A DNA stretch of 59,188 nt, taken from Methylomonas sp. (lineage in GTDB: Bacteria; Pseudomonadota; Gammaproteobacteria; Methylococcales; Methylomonadaceae). The notes under the pieces are model-generated. The model searched no databases. It was not told the origin of the DNA and was given only the letters and a program-made list of their open reading frames with translations. The stretch is taken from assembly GCA_002928965.1 (NCBI GenBank), contig PERU01000024.1, forward strand, positions 1 to 59,188. The letters run 5' to 3'. Positions within the stretch are counted from its first letter, which is position 1. Every line of letters begins with the position of its first letter. A program made the position numbers and the translations under genes. Positions 1-8,330 of this stretch are shown piece by piece.

Positions 1-652
1 ATTCATATTGAGTAAGAAATTTATAAACAATGTAACTGATACTATCACAGTTAAAACTTGCCTGTAATGGAGCAGATCAGGGGAATCAAGCATTCATATT
101 GTGCGTTGCAAAAGTTTTTGCACAAAAATTAACCGAAATCATTGGTAACCTGCGCATCCTGAAAGCGAAAACTTATGCGACGAATAATATCTAATTTTAA
201 AAGCAGTTATCTCTTCAACTGCGGAGATTATTTCCATTCATAGTTAGGTTGTATGCATAATGACCGCAACAAGACGATCAATCTCGAATCAAGCAAGCCA
301 AGAGATATGCGAAAGTCAAATTCCAACCCCAGCGCTCAAGACTGTCGGCCATCAATCCAACCTCATTCTGCAAATAGCCATTTAAAAAGCGTGATGGTCA
401 GCTTAGACCGATAGCGACTTTAGCGTCGTCGAATCCATTCAAATTTTAAACGTCAGCAATCGAGATGGGTGAATCACGGTTTCGACCAACTGCCGCCGAT
501 GACCAGTGACATATTTCAGTTGCAGATAATCTCGGTTTGGGCGACCAACAGTTGCATTTAATTCCGGTCGAAAATTGCGCTGATTGCTGGTTTGCAGGTT
601 TTCGATGCAAGCCGCTACAAATAGGCCGTAAAGATGAGCCTGGCTGTGAAAC
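1..652. other. Gene-free left edge
   Basis: I see no convincing gene here. The first 250 bases are AT-rich. From about 420 on, the sequence is more balanced and is open in more than one frame, but no product is recognisable and the longest minus-strand frame runs into the 3' end of the next gene. The stretch with several short GACC/CGACCAAC words (about 480-560) looks like a decayed dispersed repeat rather than a gene. Transport subunits that would partner the neighbouring binding protein are not present. Confidence 0.5.
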
Positions 653-1816
653 TCATTTACATGCCGTTTCCGGTGCGTCATACCCCAGGGTATCAAGCTC
701 AGATTTAGGGTGTAAAAAGCCCTCCAGCGGAGCTACACTGACCAACGAGCGTGGTGCCGCCAATAAAACGGGCTGGCGTAATTGACCATCCCAATGCCGG
801 AATGACAGCGGCTTACCTTTATAGCCTTGCAAAGCAAAGGCTTCGGACAGCATATAATCCTTGATGACCTGCACTGTATTGGATTTGGTTCTGACACTGG
901 CCTCGCCAATAGCGCGTACAGCCAGATAAGCGGCATAATCTTCTTCTTCCATCCATCGACCAGCCTGTTCCCTAAAGCGGTTTTGCAATTGCACAGCGCC
1001 CCATTGTTCATGGCTTCGATGCCAAGCAGTTGCAATCAGGCCTTGCGTGCCAATGACGGGCCTTGGGCTCCAGGTACGGTAATCCAGATACTCGCCAAAC
1101 AAACCTTGTTCGTCGGCAACAACCAGCACCTCGTAGTCTTCGCCTTGGGTAAACTGCGGAATATCGGCTTGGGCTGTGCGGCGAGCATCATAGGTGTTGT
1201 CCCAGGATTTTTCAGCCACCAGCTTCATGCCATAACGCTTGGCTGCGCGTTTAATGGCTGCTGCGTACAATTGATCTTCCGCTGTTTGCCCCACCACCAA
1301 AAACCACTCCTGCCAGCGTTTTTTCAACATATACTGCGCCAAGGCATCGGCGCGCATGGCTCTGCTAGGCAGGATATGCAGAACATGATGGCGACATTGC
1401 GAACCGCGCAATTCATCATCACGACTGACGGCGTCAAACAACAGTTTGGTTTGCGCAGCCGGTAAATCCGCCAACTGATTGACTTGCGTCGCATTAACAT
1501 TCAAGACTACCAAATTCACATCATCACCCAGTGCATTGAAGGCCTTCACGATATCACCATCAACAGGCACCAGCACTTTGTTCAATTCGTATTTCTGATG
1601 GGTGAATTGCCCGGTGGTATTGTTGTCGCTGATGGCCAGCTCAGCACCTAATTGGCCTTTATTCTGAATAAAAGGATCGAGATTGGACAAGGCAGCCGGC
1701 GCCAGCCGTTCTTGATACAGGTAAGCAATTTTGATGGTTTGCTTGTCAGCCGCCGCCACATTGAAAACCGCCAATAACAACAAAAGCCCGAAAAAGCATA
1801 GATTTTTGGTAGGCAT
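653..1816 (-). CDS. ABC transporter substrate-binding protein, PQQ-associated type
   Basis: The 387-residue product begins with a signal peptide (hydrophobic residues 6-20, cleavage likely after AAA near 23), so it should be periplasmic. The rest resembles the branched-chain amino-acid type periplasmic binding fold, and most closely the subfamily found beside PQQ-dependent dehydrogenases. Residues such as KRWQEWFLVVG and DYEVLVVADEQGLFGEYLDYRTW are typical of that subfamily. The family is thought to bind a small product or substrate of a PQQ-dependent pathway; the ligand is not known. Usual partners (ATPase, permease, beta-propeller protein) are absent on both sides, so this copy is an orphan within the window. 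Start chosen at the ATG that gives a standard signal peptide. Confidence 0.75.
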   Translation of the reverse strand: MPTKNLCFFGLLLLLAVFNVAAADKQTIKIAYLYQERLAPAALSNLDPFIQNKGQLGAELAISDNNTTGQFTHQKYELNKVLVPVDGDIVKAFNALGDDVNLVVLNVNATQVNQLADLPAAQTKLLFDAVSRDDELRGSQCRHHVLHILPSRAMRADALAQYMLKKRWQEWFLVVGQTAEDQLYAAAIKRAAKRYGMKLVAEKSWDNTYDARRTAQADIPQFTQGEDYEVLVVADEQGLFGEYLDYRTWSPRPVIGTQGLIATAWHRSHEQWGAVQLQNRFREQAGRWMEEEDYAAYLAVRAIGEASVRTKSNTVQVIKDYMLSEAFALQGYKGKPLSFRHWDGQLRQPVLLAAPRSLVSVAPLEGFLHPKSELDTLGYDAPETACK

Positions 1817-1956
1817 GTGTATCCGATAATTTGCAAAAATTGACCAATTTTAACGGATAAAACTAGTGATAGCTTGGTAAATAGTCCAGAATAGCACTAT
1901 TGAATTTTCAGACTTAAGCGTCAATACTTATAGAAATTTCTTATTCGGTTCTTCAA

Positions 1957-2352
1957 ATGATTGATAACAATTTCCCTGCGGATTTATTTGATGAACTGGA
2001 TCAAGATATTGAACTGGATAGTCTGTTGCTCAATAAGCGCATCTCGGTTCGCTATCGCCGTAAAGACTTGAAAGCCATCGTCAAAACCCATAGTCTGCTT
2101 TTCCCTCAGCTGATTAAGGTGCATTTGCTGGACATCAGCAGCAAAGGTGCGGCAATTCATTGCACCAAAAAATTAAGAAATAAGAGTAAGGTGACTTTTT
2201 TTATTCAGTTTAATGACGGTCGGCGTTTTACCATTAAGGCCTTGGTTGCCAACAATCATGCCGCGCCGCGTTATGGCTTGAAATTTGACTTATACCAAAC
2301 TGAACTGGCCGACCACTTGTTGGCCACTCAAACCGAATTATTATTTAGTTAA
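1957..2352 (+). CDS. PilZ domain protein (c-di-GMP binding)
   Basis: A 131-residue soluble protein. An Arg-rich stretch at residues 28-36 (R28, R32, R34, R35) is followed by DISSKG at 59-64. Together they form the RxxxR and D/NxSxxG pair that binds cyclic di-GMP in PilZ domains. The domain fills almost the whole protein, so it is probably a stand-alone receptor or adaptor rather than an enzyme. The MOSC gene starts 16 bases downstream on the same strand and is probably co-transcribed, though the two functions are not obviously linked. A second PilZ domain occurs in the large protein at 46 kb. The output partner cannot be told from the sequence. Confidence 0.8.
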   Translation: MIDNNFPADLFDELDQDIELDSLLLNKRISVRYRRKDLKAIVKTHSLLFPQLIKVHLLDISSKGAAIHCTKKLRNKSKVTFFIQFNDGRRFTIKALVANNHAAPRYGLKFDLYQTELADHLLATQTELLFS

Positions 2353-2368
2353 TGCGTTAAACCAGGAT

Positions 2369-3193
2369 ATGCCTACTCTTAGTCAGATTTACATCTACCC
2401 AGTCAAATCATTGGCCGGCATTGCAGTTTCGGCTTGGCCGGTGGACAAAAATGGTCTTCTGTACGACCGAAAATGGATGCTGATTGATGAACAAAACCAG
2501 TTTCTAAGCCAACGGCGCCTAGCAAGAATGGCTTTGATTAAAACCACCATTCAGCATGACAGGCTGGTTTTGTCTGCCCCCAACCAGCATGACATCAGTT
2601 TAGAGTTACATCCCACTGACGGTGAAACCCTTGAAGTCAGTATTTGGCATGATCGGTGTTTAGCTAAAACCGTCACCGCTGATGTTGACGAGTGGCTAAG
2701 CCGATTTTTACAAACCCAATGTCGATTGGTTTATTTGCCGGATGATCAACAGCGAATCGTCGACCAACACTTCGCCGAACCGACTGACCAAACCGCATTT
2801 TCCGATGGTTTTCCCTTTCTGATTGTTTCTGAAAACTCTTTAAACGTCTTAAATCGATCGCTGGAAATACCCGTTACCATGCAACGTTTTCGGCCAAACC
2901 TGGTGGTTACCGATTGCGAAGGCTACGCAGAAGACAGCTGGAGACAGCTGAAAATCAATACCATCGAATTCAGGTTACCCAAGCCCTGTTCCAGATGCGC
3001 AGTGCCCGGCATTGATCCCGATACAGCCATCAGCAGTAAAGAACCACTCACCACGTTGAGTCGTTTGCGTAAATGGCAAAACAAGATTTATTTCGGTCAA
3101 AATGCCATTCATAACAGTTCCGGCAACTTAGCGATTGGTGATGTGGTACAGATTCTAAAATCCGCTGAACATCAACCACCCATCCTGCGTTGA
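2369..3193 (+). CDS. MOSC domain protein (YcbX/mARC-like)
   Basis: A 274-residue protein with an N-terminal MOSC beta-barrel domain (residues 1-120, IYIYPVKSLAGI at 7-18) followed by the MOSC domain. SRCAVPGIDPDTA at 208-220 contains the Cys (C210) that in YcbX and mARC proteins coordinates molybdenum. These enzymes reduce N-hydroxylated compounds. The E. coli YcbX C-terminal 2Fe-2S ferredoxin domain is missing, so electrons would have to come from a separate partner. The ATG at 2369 is chosen because it follows a CCAGGA ribosome site and gives the standard N-terminus; the frame is open further upstream over the PilZ gene. Molybdenum cofactor genes mobB-moeA lie 40 kb away. Confidence 0.8.
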   Translation: MPTLSQIYIYPVKSLAGIAVSAWPVDKNGLLYDRKWMLIDEQNQFLSQRRLARMALIKTTIQHDRLVLSAPNQHDISLELHPTDGETLEVSIWHDRCLAKTVTADVDEWLSRFLQTQCRLVYLPDDQQRIVDQHFAEPTDQTAFSDGFPFLIVSENSLNVLNRSLEIPVTMQRFRPNLVVTDCEGYAEDSWRQLKINTIEFRLPKPCSRCAVPGIDPDTAISSKEPLTTLSRLRKWQNKIYFGQNAIHNSSGNLAIGDVVQILKSAEHQPPILR

Positions 3194-3346
3194 AAATTTG
3201 CCATTAAGCCCTATTTAAGCCAAGCCCGCCAAAAATAGCTCAACATTCAGCTCGAATGGTGAGAATCATCCAACCAAAACAGCTGGCATTTGTTAAAGTA
3301 AAATTTATCTGATTCAAACACTATAAAACTGACAAAGGTACATAGC

Positions 3347-4210
3347 ATGCAAAAACAACTAATCGTCGTTGGTATTGGTTTCAGCTTAATGGCCGGCTGC
3401 GCCACAGACCCTTACACAGGCCAATCAGGTATCGGTAATTTGGGCAAAGGTGCCGGTATTGGTGCGGCTGTTGGCGCAGGTGCGGGGACATTGTTCGGCG
3501 GCAATGACTGGAAAAACGCCGGCCTCGGCGCCTTGGCAGGTGCTGTCGTGGGAGCAGGCGTGGGTTACTACATGGATAAACAACAAGAAGAAATGCAGCA
3601 ATCGCTGCAAGGCACCGGTATTCAGGTACAACGGACCGCAGAAAACACCCTGAACCTGACCATGCCCAGCAATGTGACTTTCGCTCACGATAAGGCGGAT
3701 TTAACCTTTGATGCCCAAAACTCCCTAAATTCAGTGGCAAAAGTGTTGAACAGTTACCCCGAATCAACCATTACCGTAACCGGTCATACTGATGACAGCG
3801 GTTCGGATGCCTATAACCAACGCCTGTCAGAGTTACGTGCAGCCAGTGTTTCCAGTTATCTGGCCCAACATGGGGTAAACCCCAGTCGAGTTTCGCAGCA
3901 AGGCATGGGCGAAAGTTCGCCGAAAGTGCCCAATTCCAATGATGCCAATCGGGCCACCAATCGCCGGGTAGAACTGGCTATTATCGCCAACCAAAATGCA
4001 GGTGCAGCCCAACAACCGCAACAAGGTTATCAACAGCCCCAAGGCGGTTACCAGCAACAACAACAGCAACAACAGCAACCGTATCCTCAGCAGCAGCAAT
4101 ATCCACAGCAAGGCTACCCGCAGCAGCAATACCCGCAACAACAACCCTATCAGCAGCAGCCATATCAACAACAAAACTATCAGCAACAAGGCTATCCGGT
4201 TTACCGTTAA
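3347..4210 (+). CDS. OmpA-family outer-membrane lipoprotein with Gln-rich tail
   Basis: A 287-residue protein. Lipobox LMAGC puts the lipidated Cys at 18. A glycine-zipper region spans about 28-75 (repeated GAG, GLGALAGAVVGAGVG), and an OmpA-like peptidoglycan-binding domain spans about 108-212 (TGHTDD at 145-150, NRRVEL at 205-210). It should sit in the outer membrane and tether it to peptidoglycan. Residues 221-287 form a low-complexity tail of Gln, Tyr, Pro and Gly built from QQGYP/QQPYQQQ-like repeats, which I do not expect in ordinary members. A rho-independent terminator follows directly, so the gene is probably monocistronic. Confidence 0.88.
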   Translation: MQKQLIVVGIGFSLMAGCATDPYTGQSGIGNLGKGAGIGAAVGAGAGTLFGGNDWKNAGLGALAGAVVGAGVGYYMDKQQEEMQQSLQGTGIQVQRTAENTLNLTMPSNVTFAHDKADLTFDAQNSLNSVAKVLNSYPESTITVTGHTDDSGSDAYNQRLSELRAASVSSYLAQHGVNPSRVSQQGMGESSPKVPNSNDANRATNRRVELAIIANQNAGAAQQPQQGYQQPQGGYQQQQQQQQQPYPQQQQYPQQGYPQQQYPQQQPYQQQPYQQQNYQQQGYPVYR

Positions 4211-4227
4211 GCCGATTGATGGGTAAT

Positions 4228-4266
4228 AAAAAAGTCGGGGTGATAAATTCAACCCGGCTTTTTTTT
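4228..4266 (+). terminator. Rho-independent terminator after the OmpA lipoprotein gene
   Basis: A stem pairs AAAAAAGTCGGGG with CCCGGCTTTTTT (with G-U pairs) around a loop near 4242-4250, and ends in a run of eight T. It starts 18 bases after the stop codon. Confidence 0.8.
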
Positions 4267-4279
4267 CTGCAGGCATTTA

Positions 4280-4451
4280 CCTGTGGAATCTGCATAAACT
4301 CATCAGTATTTGGTTTCACAATGACGGCAGACGTGTTTCGGATGAATATGTTTGTGCACAAAGAATTTAGTGGGTTCGACAACAGGTTATTGATGATGTC
4401 GTCACCGATTTTGACCAAATCCTGACCACATTGGCCGCAGGCGTTAGATTT
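4280..4451 (-). pseudogene. IS66-type transposase zinc-finger relic
   Basis: Read on the minus strand, 4445-4369 encodes NACGQCGQDLVKIGDDI and, after a frameshift, 4368-4306 encodes KFFVHKHIHPKHVCRHCET. Joined, they match the zinc-finger of the IS66 family large transposase (CxxCG...IGED...PxxF.V..H.RPK..CxxCE). A stop follows at once, and no other transposase segment or terminal repeat is visible. This is a fragment of roughly 55 codons left by a decayed insertion sequence. The identification rests on the four-Cys pattern and the HxHPKHxCRxCE string. Confidence 0.6.
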
Positions 4452-4502
4452 ACCAAGGACAACTGCGAATTACTGTATTGCTGTTTGCCAATCTAGCCTT
4501 AT

Positions 4503-4805
4503 TTAATTGACTGACACTATAAAATTCCCGCCCTGATCCCTAATGCTGTATTCGTACTGGCGCTGATTGCAAACCAGACTGTAACCGAATGTCATTTTAA
4601 AAGGCTCTGCTGCGCTGATTGAGTCGCATTTATAGCCTGATTTATTAACCGCTTTAACCAAGGCTTGCAGCAATTTTTTATTCTGCTTCATTTCTGTATG
4701 AATCCGGGCATCGTGTTCTATCAACCCGGGTTTCTTCACCTTACTTTTGGCATTGACAGTTGCCGGTAAAATCGAAATAATCATTAATATCAATAGTTTA
4801 TTCAT
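4503..4805 (-). CDS. Small exported protein of unknown function
   Basis: A 100-residue protein with an N-terminal signal peptide (MNKLLILMIISILPATVNA, cleavage after residue 19), hence probably periplasmic. The mature part is basic, then amphipathic (residues about 30-50), and carries two Cys (one after SGYK, one in LVCNQRQY) that could form a disulfide. I chose the ATG at 4805 because GAGG lies 8 bases upstream; the frame continues 14 codons further upstream without a better start. I do not recognise the family. It is flanked by the IS66 relic and a miniature element. Confidence 0.6.
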   Translation of the reverse strand: MNKLLILMIISILPATVNAKSKVKKPGLIEHDARIHTEMKQNKKLLQALVKAVNKSGYKCDSISAAEPFKMTFGYSLVCNQRQYEYSIRDQGGNFIVSVN

Positions 4806-4857
4806 ATCCAAAACCTCATAGTAGTGAACATCTGCTGGAGTAGTCATTATTATCTTT

Positions 4858-4960
4858 CCTGATTATAAAGATCCTTCAGTCAAGTCAGAAATCGTCATCT
4901 CGGCATACCCTCTGTGGTATGCCGGAATGACGGTGTAGCTGAAGCATCTTTATAATCAGG
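4858..4960. mobile_element. 103-bp palindromic miniature element with 8-bp target duplication
   Basis: The ends are perfect inverted repeats (CCTGATTATAAAGAT and ATCTTTATAATCAGG). An inner inverted repeat, CGGCATACC/GGTATGCCG, surrounds a 5-base loop. TTATCTTT occurs directly on both sides (4850-4857 and 4961-4968), as a target-site duplication would. It has no coding capacity, so it is a non-autonomous element. Related, larger and more diverged copies lie at 20169-20354 and 41305-41595. Confidence 0.8.
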
Positions 4961-5130
4961 TTATCTTTTAACTGCTTTGCCAAATATTAACAGTGGTCAT
5001 TTAGATATCTCAAATTTCCTCAAATAATCCCTCACCTGCAAGCTGCCCTTAACCGCAACCTGCGGGATTAACCCACATTAGTAGTTATCAACGGTGCGAT
5101 AAAGTGACGAGCAGCCGCATGCAGGCTCAC

Positions 5131-8100
5131 TCAAGTCAACTCAATATCCACACGCCGAAATTCTCCACGCCGGATAGCCTCAGCGGTTTCTGTTCTAACG
5201 CAATTGCCTTCCACGGTTTGAATAGTGTCATCCAGGCCATGCAAATAAAAACGACCAGGAGCCACGCTGTCTGCACCGTAAGTGTTCTTGCGTTGCGGAT
5301 TGAGATAGACCAGTAAGGTGGAACCCAATAAAGCACAGGCCGCGCTGTCAGCGGGCAGACTGTGTTCTAGCTCAAAGGATTTTATGGATTGACTTTGAGT
5401 TAAAAAAAGCGAGCTATGCAAAACAGGCTCAGGTTTGAAGCATAATTCACCGCCATCGACTTCGAAAGGCTTCGGCCCCAGAAACAGATATGTCCACAGA
5501 TGCAAGAATTCGACCGTGGACCCGGACAAACGCGCCACACAGCCTCGCCCATGCTGGCGGGGGTCAATAGCAAAACCGCTGCTGACTAAAAAGCTGGAAT
5601 TTTCAACTGGATTGCGGGCGTATTGATTTGGCTCACGGAAGGCCACCAGCAACTGCTCCATGTTTTGGTAAAACTCATCAACCAAACTAGCCCGCAGCAT
5701 TTCCAGCACAAACTTGTAATGCATGTGTAAAAAAATAGAGCCGTTTTCCAGCCAGCCGTAATTGAATACGCCGATACGTCCCAATTCCAACGCCTGCTCA
5801 CCCAAGGGTTCGTTGACGCGGTACATGCCTAGCTTGCGATCATACAATTCCGATGCCTGGACTGCCGTATAAAGCTCTCGCGCCTGCTGTGGATCAGCAA
5901 TCCGCAGTGCGTGCACGAAGCCTTCCAAGAACAGTGGCAAAGGCTTTTGCTTGAAACAGCTGACATCCACCCTGCCTTCACCAATTTCCTGATACTGTTC
6001 GGCCTCATAGGCAAAGTAAGTGACGATGCCTTGCGGGGTTCTGGCTTTGTCGATGGCTTTATCTAAATATCCCGACACGTTGCTTAAAAAATCGCTGACA
6101 GCCTGCAACGACAAAGTGGTTTCAGCGCCCGCAAAACCCATAAAGACCTTATCCCGGTAGGCTTGTCTTTTATCGCCACTTTCACGCCAGAACACATCAG
6201 CCGTCAAATCACTACGATCTAGCAATGCACGCAATTCGCAGACAAATTCTGCCAATTCAGCAGGCAAACTCACCTCGTTATCCAGGCCGAGGTTATGGAA
6301 CGTGAAATCCACCAGCCGTTTCAGTTCGATGGTTTCATTGACCGACGAACCCAAGATTCCGGGCAAGCCATTCAGAGCATCGCACCAACCGGGGCGATCG
6401 GCGTCCATTTCGATGCCTACACCGAATGGATCCAGCGCTGCCAGCTTATTGGTCACCAAGGTCAAAATTTTACCCAGCAAGCTGGTGTAGATAATGTCAC
6501 CCTGTCCGGCTTGGTCACGGACCTGAAAACGTCGCTGCGGCCTGGATTCTATAAGGGCCATTTTTTCCGGGCGAAATTCCACCGCGCCGAATTGCCTGAC
6601 ACCTTGTGGAGTCAGCACATATTTCTGGGAACGCGGCAGCACTGCATGGGTGGAATCAAAAAAGCTGTAGGTCTTCTCCTGGAACAGACCCGGCAATCGC
6701 TCGGGGAAAACGGCTTGATAGCTGATCAGCAAATCCACCAGATAAGTCCAGTGGTCAGACCAATAGCCACGGTCAAATTCGGCGTCTTCAATGTCCTCGG
6801 CGTGCGACAAAATCTCGGTGAGTAAGGCTTGTGAATCATCTTCATCCACTGCCAGCAGTTGCCACAGTTCGGCGTATTTAAACTCCCGTGCCAGTAAGGC
6901 TTCCAGTCCGACAAACCGCCGGAAATACGGCGCAAATTGCTGCGGATCGACCAAGCTAAACCGAGAATTGCGCAGCGAACAAGGATTGTGGCCGTCTGGT
7001 TGAATCAGGTTGAAAAAATATCGGATGTTTTGGGCATCCAGTGCCGGATCGAAAAACACATCCATCCGCCGATTCTGCAGCACATCGCGAAAGTCGCCAT
7101 TACCTTCCGAAAAGGGGGTGTCTTGCAATAAAAAGTCGTTGTAATCGCGTTCCAAATCACCGTGTTTGCGGCCAAACAAATACAAACGCTTGCCGCCCGG
7201 CACCGGCATCGAAAAACCACCGCGCAGGCCATTATCCAGATAGCATTGCTTGGCATGGGCATCGAACTGCGGTTTGGCTGTGGCGGTAAATGCCCGTTGG
7301 CTGATGGATTCCAGCAACTGTCGATTGGTTTGACGTTTGGCGTCAAAATAGCCGGGCTGCACAATCTCTTGCATGCACTGATTCAGCACTTGCTCGGATG
7401 GCGTATGACCATACACCCCATAAAACACCTGACTTTCACCCGGTTGCAATTCCAAACTCAAATACTGAAATGCAGCGGGATTTTGATTTGCCAGTACTTG
7501 TCGCTCAAAATTCAGCTGCGGTTTGGTAAAAAAGTTTTCAGGCTGTGAAAAATCCCCCGCCAAACCAAACACCCGCTCAGGATCGACCAACACCTGATTG
7601 CGCTGACCATTCAATAGGCCCACAAAAAAATTGCCGGCTACCACCGGCTCCACTTGTGGCGTGTCGGTAGGCCAGACTTTTAAACGGAACAAAGGCAAAC
7701 GCTCAACCACGCCTTCCACCCGCATAAAGGCTTCCGAAGTGCGGCTCATGAATTTGACGATCCATTGATTCATCGCAAACGGCAATACCTGCGGCAAGCC
7801 GTCGACAATATCTATGCGCCGGGCGTAATCGGCTGTATTGGTGATGCGTACTTGTCGTACCAAACCGGCCAATGGCGATTCTGGCAAGGTAAACATATCC
7901 GCGCGGATGCTGATACCCAGAAGCGGATTGATTTCTTCCACCCCCACCTCATCCGTAGTGATGTACATGCGTTGCTGCACTGAGTCGCCCGCACCCCGCT
8001 GAAACGGTTCGTGGGTCGTCATACCCTGCTGATCGCTGATTTTCAAAAAGCTGCGAAAGCCACGACTTTGTGTGATTTGATAGGCCTTATCGGCAGGGAA

Positions 8101-8295
8101 AAACTCCAAAAATGCACCGTCTTTGTTACGTACCCCAAAACTGGAGATACCCTGACCGCGATTGACATAAAACACCCAGGCTGGCCGACCGGTAACGCCG
8201 GCAATACCCGGTAAAAAACTGGCGAATGGCGTGCGATCGTTATAGTGCTCAATCACAAATTGATTGTGCTCATCGGTGTAATAGGCCTGAGTCAT
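5131..8295 (-). CDS. GH94-like glycoside phosphorylase (cellobiose phosphorylase-related)
   Basis: A 1054-residue cytoplasmic protein (no signal peptide). The N-terminus (PFASFLPGIAG at 23-33, WVFYVNRGQG at 40-49) and central region resemble bacterial proteins annotated as cellobiose phosphorylase-like. DFRDVLQ at 401-407 matches the (F/Y)RDxxQ box holding the general-acid Asp of family GH94, which would be D404. An N-terminal beta-sandwich (1-300) and an alpha-helical barrel (about 380-900) would fit that fold. Such enzymes split or make beta-glucosides with phosphate; the substrate cannot be read from sequence. It is the last gene of a minus-strand operon, 35 bases after an Old Yellow Enzyme. 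A beta-glucosidase and sugar symporter lie 8 kb away. Confidence 0.6.
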   Translation of the reverse strand: MTQAYYTDEHNQFVIEHYNDRTPFASFLPGIAGVTGRPAWVFYVNRGQGISSFGVRNKDGAFLEFFPADKAYQITQSRGFRSFLKISDQQGMTTHEPFQRGAGDSVQQRMYITTDEVGVEEINPLLGISIRADMFTLPESPLAGLVRQVRITNTADYARRIDIVDGLPQVLPFAMNQWIVKFMSRTSEAFMRVEGVVERLPLFRLKVWPTDTPQVEPVVAGNFFVGLLNGQRNQVLVDPERVFGLAGDFSQPENFFTKPQLNFERQVLANQNPAAFQYLSLELQPGESQVFYGVYGHTPSEQVLNQCMQEIVQPGYFDAKRQTNRQLLESISQRAFTATAKPQFDAHAKQCYLDNGLRGGFSMPVPGGKRLYLFGRKHGDLERDYNDFLLQDTPFSEGNGDFRDVLQNRRMDVFFDPALDAQNIRYFFNLIQPDGHNPCSLRNSRFSLVDPQQFAPYFRRFVGLEALLAREFKYAELWQLLAVDEDDSQALLTEILSHAEDIEDAEFDRGYWSDHWTYLVDLLISYQAVFPERLPGLFQEKTYSFFDSTHAVLPRSQKYVLTPQGVRQFGAVEFRPEKMALIESRPQRRFQVRDQAGQGDIIYTSLLGKILTLVTNKLAALDPFGVGIEMDADRPGWCDALNGLPGILGSSVNETIELKRLVDFTFHNLGLDNEVSLPAELAEFVCELRALLDRSDLTADVFWRESGDKRQAYRDKVFMGFAGAETTLSLQAVSDFLSNVSGYLDKAIDKARTPQGIVTYFAYEAEQYQEIGEGRVDVSCFKQKPLPLFLEGFVHALRIADPQQARELYTAVQASELYDRKLGMYRVNEPLGEQALELGRIGVFNYGWLENGSIFLHMHYKFVLEMLRASLVDEFYQNMEQLLVAFREPNQYARNPVENSSFLVSSGFAIDPRQHGRGCVARLSGSTVEFLHLWTYLFLGPKPFEVDGGELCFKPEPVLHSSLFLTQSQSIKSFELEHSLPADSAACALLGSTLLVYLNPQRKNTYGADSVAPGRFYLHGLDDTIQTVEGNCVRTETAEAIRRGEFRRVDIELT

Positions 8296-8330
8296 GGGAA
8301 GTTTACCTGTTGAAGATGATGTATAGCCGT

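Noticed and set aside
439-785. Open frames of 82-85 codons on both strands near the left edge
   Set aside because: They overlap the 3' end of the ABC binding protein or each other, lack a ribosome site, and show no recognisable motif.
3381-4276. Minus-strand and alternate-frame open frames across the OmpA gene, with Leu-rich products
   Set aside because: They arise from the CAA/CAG repeats of the Gln tail read in other frames (CTG/TTG gives poly-Leu) and lie over a clear lipoprotein gene.
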